Origin: Gnetum montanum
Lineage: Eukaryota; Streptophyta; Gnetopsida; Gnetales; Gnetaceae
Direction: 5' to 3'
Assembly: GCA_015680685.1 (NCBI GenBank)
Contig: MNCI01020641.1
Location: forward strand, 146,465-210,464
DNA: 64,000 nucleotides
Shown: piece after piece, positions 60,040 through 64,000 of the stretch
Layout of the letters: each line of letters starts with the position of its first letter
Numbering within the stretch: position 1 is the stretch's first letter
The notes under the pieces: model-generated
Told to the model about the DNA's origin: nothing
Database searches by the model: none
What the model saw: only the letters and a program-made list of their open reading frames with translations
Made by a program: the position numbers and the translations under genes

Positions 60040-61774
60040 CCATCTTGTAACTTTTTCATTTAATAAGTGTTCTTTATGATGGTATGAACTATTTTTATAT
60101 TGATTGCTAATGTTTGGTTTTTACCTTTAAGTTATGATGTTGATACTAAGGTATGTTTCTTTTGATATAGCAGGCAATGAGTCCACTTCATTCATACATC
60201 CATGATTTCTATGGTCTCTCTTGGATTGGAAATGTACAGTCCCTTTCTAAATTAGAACTATCAACGAATCGGTGACTAGGCATTTCTCAAACTAAGAAAG
60301 GACTCAAGGATTGAAAAGGGTATGACTTCAAGGGAACTTGATGCATTTGTGTTGGCCATTCTCTCGGGTGCTTGGATGTTTTCTTCTTGAGTTTCTTACT
60401 ATTTTGATGTTACTCAATTATTGGGAAGCTGAGTTAATACAAATAACAAATTTGTTGCATGATGTGGTTCTCACACATAAACACATAAAACATAAAACAA
60501 AACAAAAAAACAGTGAGAATTCAAAGCACACCCCTTAGACGAAATAATCAATTGGGCTACAAGCACTAGTTATGGAACTAAAATAAAAATGTTCCCTCTA
60601 ACTAAGGCCCTTCTTGCTTCCCATTCTCTCCTCCTTCGTTTCATCGAAATGGTAGTGGCTCTTTGGGAAGGCATTCTTGTTACTTCGAGAGGATGGGTTG
60701 GCTGAATGCATTAATGCAAAGTCACTGGATGTGGTTTGTTGAGGCTAGACTTGGAATGGGATCTACTAAGTCACACTAATCATGAACTACACAAGGGGTT
60801 GTACACCACCTTGTTCTTGGGATTCCATTCCATTCTCTTCTCTTCATTGTTCACCTCATTTCTGGTTGTATCATTAGTGTATATTTTGGTTGACACATTG
60901 TTTTCTTTTTGGTAAATTCTTATGGTTAAGACTTTAACTCTTGTTCCAAATGACATTCCCAGAGCCTACAGACTCTTCGAATGTGGGTTTGTCAGGGCAT
61001 TAAGGGCATGAGCCTGCCTTGGGGAGGACCCATTGACATTCCTATTTGGTGCACTAGTTAAATTCTTTCCCTTAACATTTTTGCAATCCACTCTATTTTG
61101 TTCATTTCCATCTTGACATCCATTTCATCGACGTTATAGTTATCTCTTTTTGGGTATCTTTCTTATTCTTTTTCTTTCTCCATTCTATCACTACCAGAGG
61201 TTCGCTCTTAGTCATGGGAGTCCTGGTCCAATTTTTTCAATTTTCTCCTAACCCCTACACCTTCAGTAGTCACCACTATAATATCTCCAGATTCGTATCA
61301 GCCATACCACAACTCAGCCAATGGACCTTTCACCGAAGCAAGGTATCAACTACATTGAAATTTATTTATCCTTGCTAATATAAAGACTGTGTTGTGTGTG
61401 CAGATGGCAATCATGCAACAATGGATTGGATCTGGAGGGAACACTTGGAATGGAGCAGTGATGAAGCAGCTATGCAAGGAGCAAGATCGATGGCACACTT
61501 ATGGATGGACAACGAAAGGCGCAATCTTGGTGTTGGCAGCAGCAAAACTTCTTTCTCTCTCTCTCTCTTTCTCGGCTGCCAAATGAGGCCTGATGTCAAA
61601 TGTATAAAGTGTTCACTCTTGTTGTCATGAACACCAGTTTTGTTTTGTCTTGTAATGATGATCTATTCACATGTCATCCCATTCACCATTAGTTCCATTT
61701 GAGTCAATAATCCCATACTGTTCCAATATTTTGTAAGGAACTGAAGGATAAGTTTTTATTCAGTCATGGGGGTA
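59788..61774 (+). mobile_element. Element B 3' non-coding region and polypurine tract
   Basis: About 2 kb between pol and the 3' LTR with no long ORF, as in Athila elements that have lost or never had an env-like gene. It contains a (TG)n run at 60000-60038 and a (CT)n run at about 61553-61570, and ends with the short polypurine tract CATGGGGGTA (61765-61774). Confidence 0.75.
60000..60038 (+). repeat. (TG)19 microsatellite
   Basis: Uninterrupted TG repeat inside element B after pol. Element A has no TG run at the equivalent place (39595-39601), so it expanded after the two copies separated. Confidence 0.97.
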
Positions 61775-62643
61775 TGATGGAACATGATATCGCATGGGCC
61801 ACGATATCGCGTACATGATATCTTGTCTGTCGCGATATCGCATCCCCCGCGATATCGCGTCTTCCCTTGTGATATTGCGTACGCGATATCGCAATGCACC
61901 ATCAAATCTATAAATAAGAGGCGACTCTCCCTTGTTTCTCATCTAGGCTTAGACTGTAGTGAAACTCTAGCAGTTTTACCTCTCCAGAGATAGAATAATT
62001 TCCATGTGTCCACAGTAGGAGCTCCAAAATGAACGGATCTTTATTTGAGCAAATATTGTACCTGAATACAAGTCTGTGTATGGAAATAAAGATGAACTTC
62101 TTGGATAAACCTTGCAATGCATGGAATAGGCTGATTATGATTTTATTTACTATTATTTATTTTTTATCAGTTATCATTTAAATGCTTTATTAGTTAATTA
62201 AATCTCTCTCAACCCTTCTCCCATAGTTAAGTGCATTCAGTACGATCGCTTCGAGCACGTGCGTTACGCTTGGTGATCGCAGCAATGAATAGCATCTGGT
62301 AACCAAGGTTGCATTGGTTCAGGGTGTGAACAGTAAGTGGGAACAGATGTTGATGCTATTTTAATTAAGGCTTAGTTAGTTAGTTAAAGTTACTTCATTA
62401 GTTTCTTCACCCTTCACCTCACTAGCATAGGAGATAAAATAGAAAAGATATAAAAATCATATACCTCAGACTTACTTAACCATACAACCGTGACAAATAC
62501 AAGTAAGTCTGGGAAGGCAATGAACGATTAACCTTAAGTGTTCCATAAGGCATGTAGGCACTTAGTCTACGGAGTTCGACCAGATCGCACTTGTAACGCT
62601 CGTATTCATATGGTTGAGTGTAGGGGTACCTCACCACTCATCA
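61775..62643 (+). mobile_element. Element B 3' LTR
   Basis: The 869-bp LTR starts TGATGGAACATG and ends CACTCATCA. It has seven GATATC-type units (61786, 61803, 61817, 61834, 61851, 61871 as GATATT, 61885) against three in the 5' LTR, then TATAAATA at 61909-61916. The 72-bp length difference between the two LTRs comes mainly from this array. Confidence 0.93.
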
Positions 62644-63000
62644 ACAGGGTTGGCCATATATGAAAGGCTTGGAGTTCTGTTTGGATGTTCTTAAGTGCAA
62701 ACTCCATGAATGGTCCAAAATTTAGTTCCACAATCACTATGGACATGATAGACTTTTCTTAGATTGCTTAAAGACATTCTGTTGATAGCATGATTATTGT
62801 CCTTACTTAGGAGCTAGTTGTACTTCAACCTCAACCTGCATGAATTGTTCAGTAGTAGGTGTTTGTTGGTGAATGTTGAAGGGCTAGGCCTCCTACTTCT
62901 CTTGTGAAGTTTGTTCTCCGACTCATCCTTTTCCTCGACCTCTTAGTCTTTTACTTTTATGTTATGAGGGTCCTTCTACTATAGGTCTTTTGGAAGCCAT
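62644..63000 (-). pseudogene. Element E 3' ORF, N-terminal part
   Basis: A minus-strand ATG at 63000 opens MASKRPIVEGPS, then after frame changes gives FGPFMEFALKNIQTELQAF up to the insertion point of element B. Removing B and one copy of ACAGG brings this into line with the frame at 53683 downward (SWNREWYLGEAYQF). MASKR-type starts and the following pattern are common in Transposase_32-type plant ORFs. Stops and shifts show it was decaying. Confidence 0.5.
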
Positions 63001-64000
63001 CTACAATAATCAAAGATCTGTTTAAGTATATCCAAGGATTTTTAATAATTTCTAATAGTTCATAATCCTTTCCTAGATCCTTTGTTTTGATCCAATTGTT
63101 ATTCTTATTATTACTTATGACTCTTATTATGGTTGTAGAGTTAGAAAAATTTAAAAAGATACCCTTGTTTGTTATTCTTTTGACCGTTAAGACTTCTCAT
63201 AGTTATCATTTTCTTATTTATTTTGTTATTGGATGGTTGGCTAGGAGAATTGGTTAGGTTCATTAGCTTTTATTTAATTAACTAATCAGAATATGCTTAT
63301 TTGTTCTTATTCTTACCCAATTCTTATTCTCTTTTTATGTTAAAAAAATTTAGTTCAATTTGACTCATCTATATGCAATACTCTCCCCCACAACTAAGTT
63401 GATCACTCCATGATCAAGAGTTTTTGAGGATCACATAAATTGGATCTACAATGAGAGAGTTATGGTGTTTGAAAGTTCAAGTATCAGAGGCTCAAAAAAA
63501 CAGCATGAATTTCCTTTGCTTTGAAATATGAAAATGAAAAATTTTGCTAATTTCCATGCATATATATAGATTTTTATAAGGGTAACATTATAAATGCAAC
63601 ATTGTAGGGCCTAATACATTGTAGTTACGATGTCACTGTTGAAAAATTTTGATTTTAAAGAAATTTTTGATGAAAAAATTGAGTCAAATGGATAGGTTAG
63701 AAGATGTAGTGGTTGTATAAAGGGATCTTAATCATAGATTATTCTTAAAATATGAGAATTTGGTAGTAAAAGGTCATGAAAAAAGGAATCTTTGTCAAAA
63801 GAAGGTCAATTAGATGTATAAGAGATGGTAGTAAGGGTTGCCAAAATTATGATTAGTTGTGATAATATAGAAAAGTGAAAATTGATGGTTTAAGTGTCTT
63901 GGAGGAAAAAATGATGTGGAATTGATCAGCACGTATGAAACACCAAAGTTATACAAGTGGATCCTCCCCAAAGCAGGCTTCAGCCCTTAGTGCCCTTGTA
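63001..64000. other. Unassigned right edge
   Basis: AT-rich, no coding sequence recognised. It lies upstream of the element E 3' ORF on the minus strand and may be element E internal sequence or another insertion. A short stretch at about 63588-63632 (GCAACATTGTAGGGCC, ACATTGTAGTTACGATG) with TATA-like sequence on its left resembles a weak minus-strand U3 array, but no LTR ends were found. Confidence 0.3.

Larger units (their letters stand above)
53684..62643 (+). mobile_element. Element B: complete Athila-like LTR retrotransposon
   Basis: Flanked by a perfect 5-bp target duplication ACAGG (53679-53683 and 62644-62648). Layout: 5' LTR 53684-54480, tRNA-Asp-type primer site, gag, pol, about 2 kb of non-coding 3' region, polypurine tract, 3' LTR 61775-62643. 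Gag and pol contain stops, and about 1 kb at the protease-RT border is deleted, so it cannot move on its own. It sits inside the 3' ORF of element E, on the opposite strand. Confidence 0.93.

Noticed and set aside
59813-60079. 88-codon plus-strand ORF after element B pol
   Set aside because: Its C-terminal half is translation of the (TG)n microsatellite (alternating Cys-Val); no conservation with element A.

Overview
This is nuclear DNA of a large, repeat-rich plant genome. The evidence is a plastid translation-factor gene of the TAB2 family, a plant-type RING-finger gene (both split by GT-AG introns, some over 1 kb), and many nested, decayed LTR retrotransposons. The AT-rich, old, nested element landscape suggests a gymnosperm or another large-genome plant, but the sequence does not settle the species.

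Host genes. Two genes look intact and both lie on the minus strand: a RING-HC protein (CDS 24869-26068, four coding exons, 243 aa, with a 5' UTR exon near 27345-27430) and a TAB2/ATAB2-like plastid RNA-binding translation factor (CDS 44145-48263, five exons, 379 aa, with an N-terminal transit peptide).

Mobile elements. Most of the rest is one Ty3/gypsy family of Athila type: LTRs of about 0.8-1.0 kb that start TGATG and end CATCA, a tRNA-Asp-like primer binding site, a gag starting MSSS, and a pol with an FMDDF reverse transcriptase. Copies or fragments lie at 1-1897 (minus), 6423-about 13420 (element C), 21729-22746, 28671-29635, 30751-32241 (minus), 32242-39660 (element A), 50133-53683 plus 62644-63000 (minus, element E) and 53684-62643 (element B). 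B is complete from LTR to LTR, has a 5-bp target duplication ACAGG, and sits inside an ORF of E. A second gypsy type, a chromovirus with 2.8-kb LTRs (element D, 14026-20598), has a large internal deletion. A Sirevirus-like Ty1/copia 3' half (1898-about 5930), a LINE ORF1-like remnant (41480-42835), two tRNA-derived SINE-like sequences and a hairpin element complete the list. All element reading frames are broken.

Most interesting signal. In the Athila-like family, the first 60-200 bp of nearly every LTR, just upstream of the TATA box, is a short array of units of about 14-18 bp built on small palindromes. The core sequence differs between copies: GCGATATCGC in some, GTATAC/GTCGAC in others, ATGCAT/GATGC in others. 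The two LTRs of element B, which should have been identical at insertion, carry three and seven units. This looks like a fast-evolving modular promoter array. A second pattern is that most premature stops in the elements are TAG at expected Trp or Gln codons, as expected from decay of CHG-methylated cytosines.
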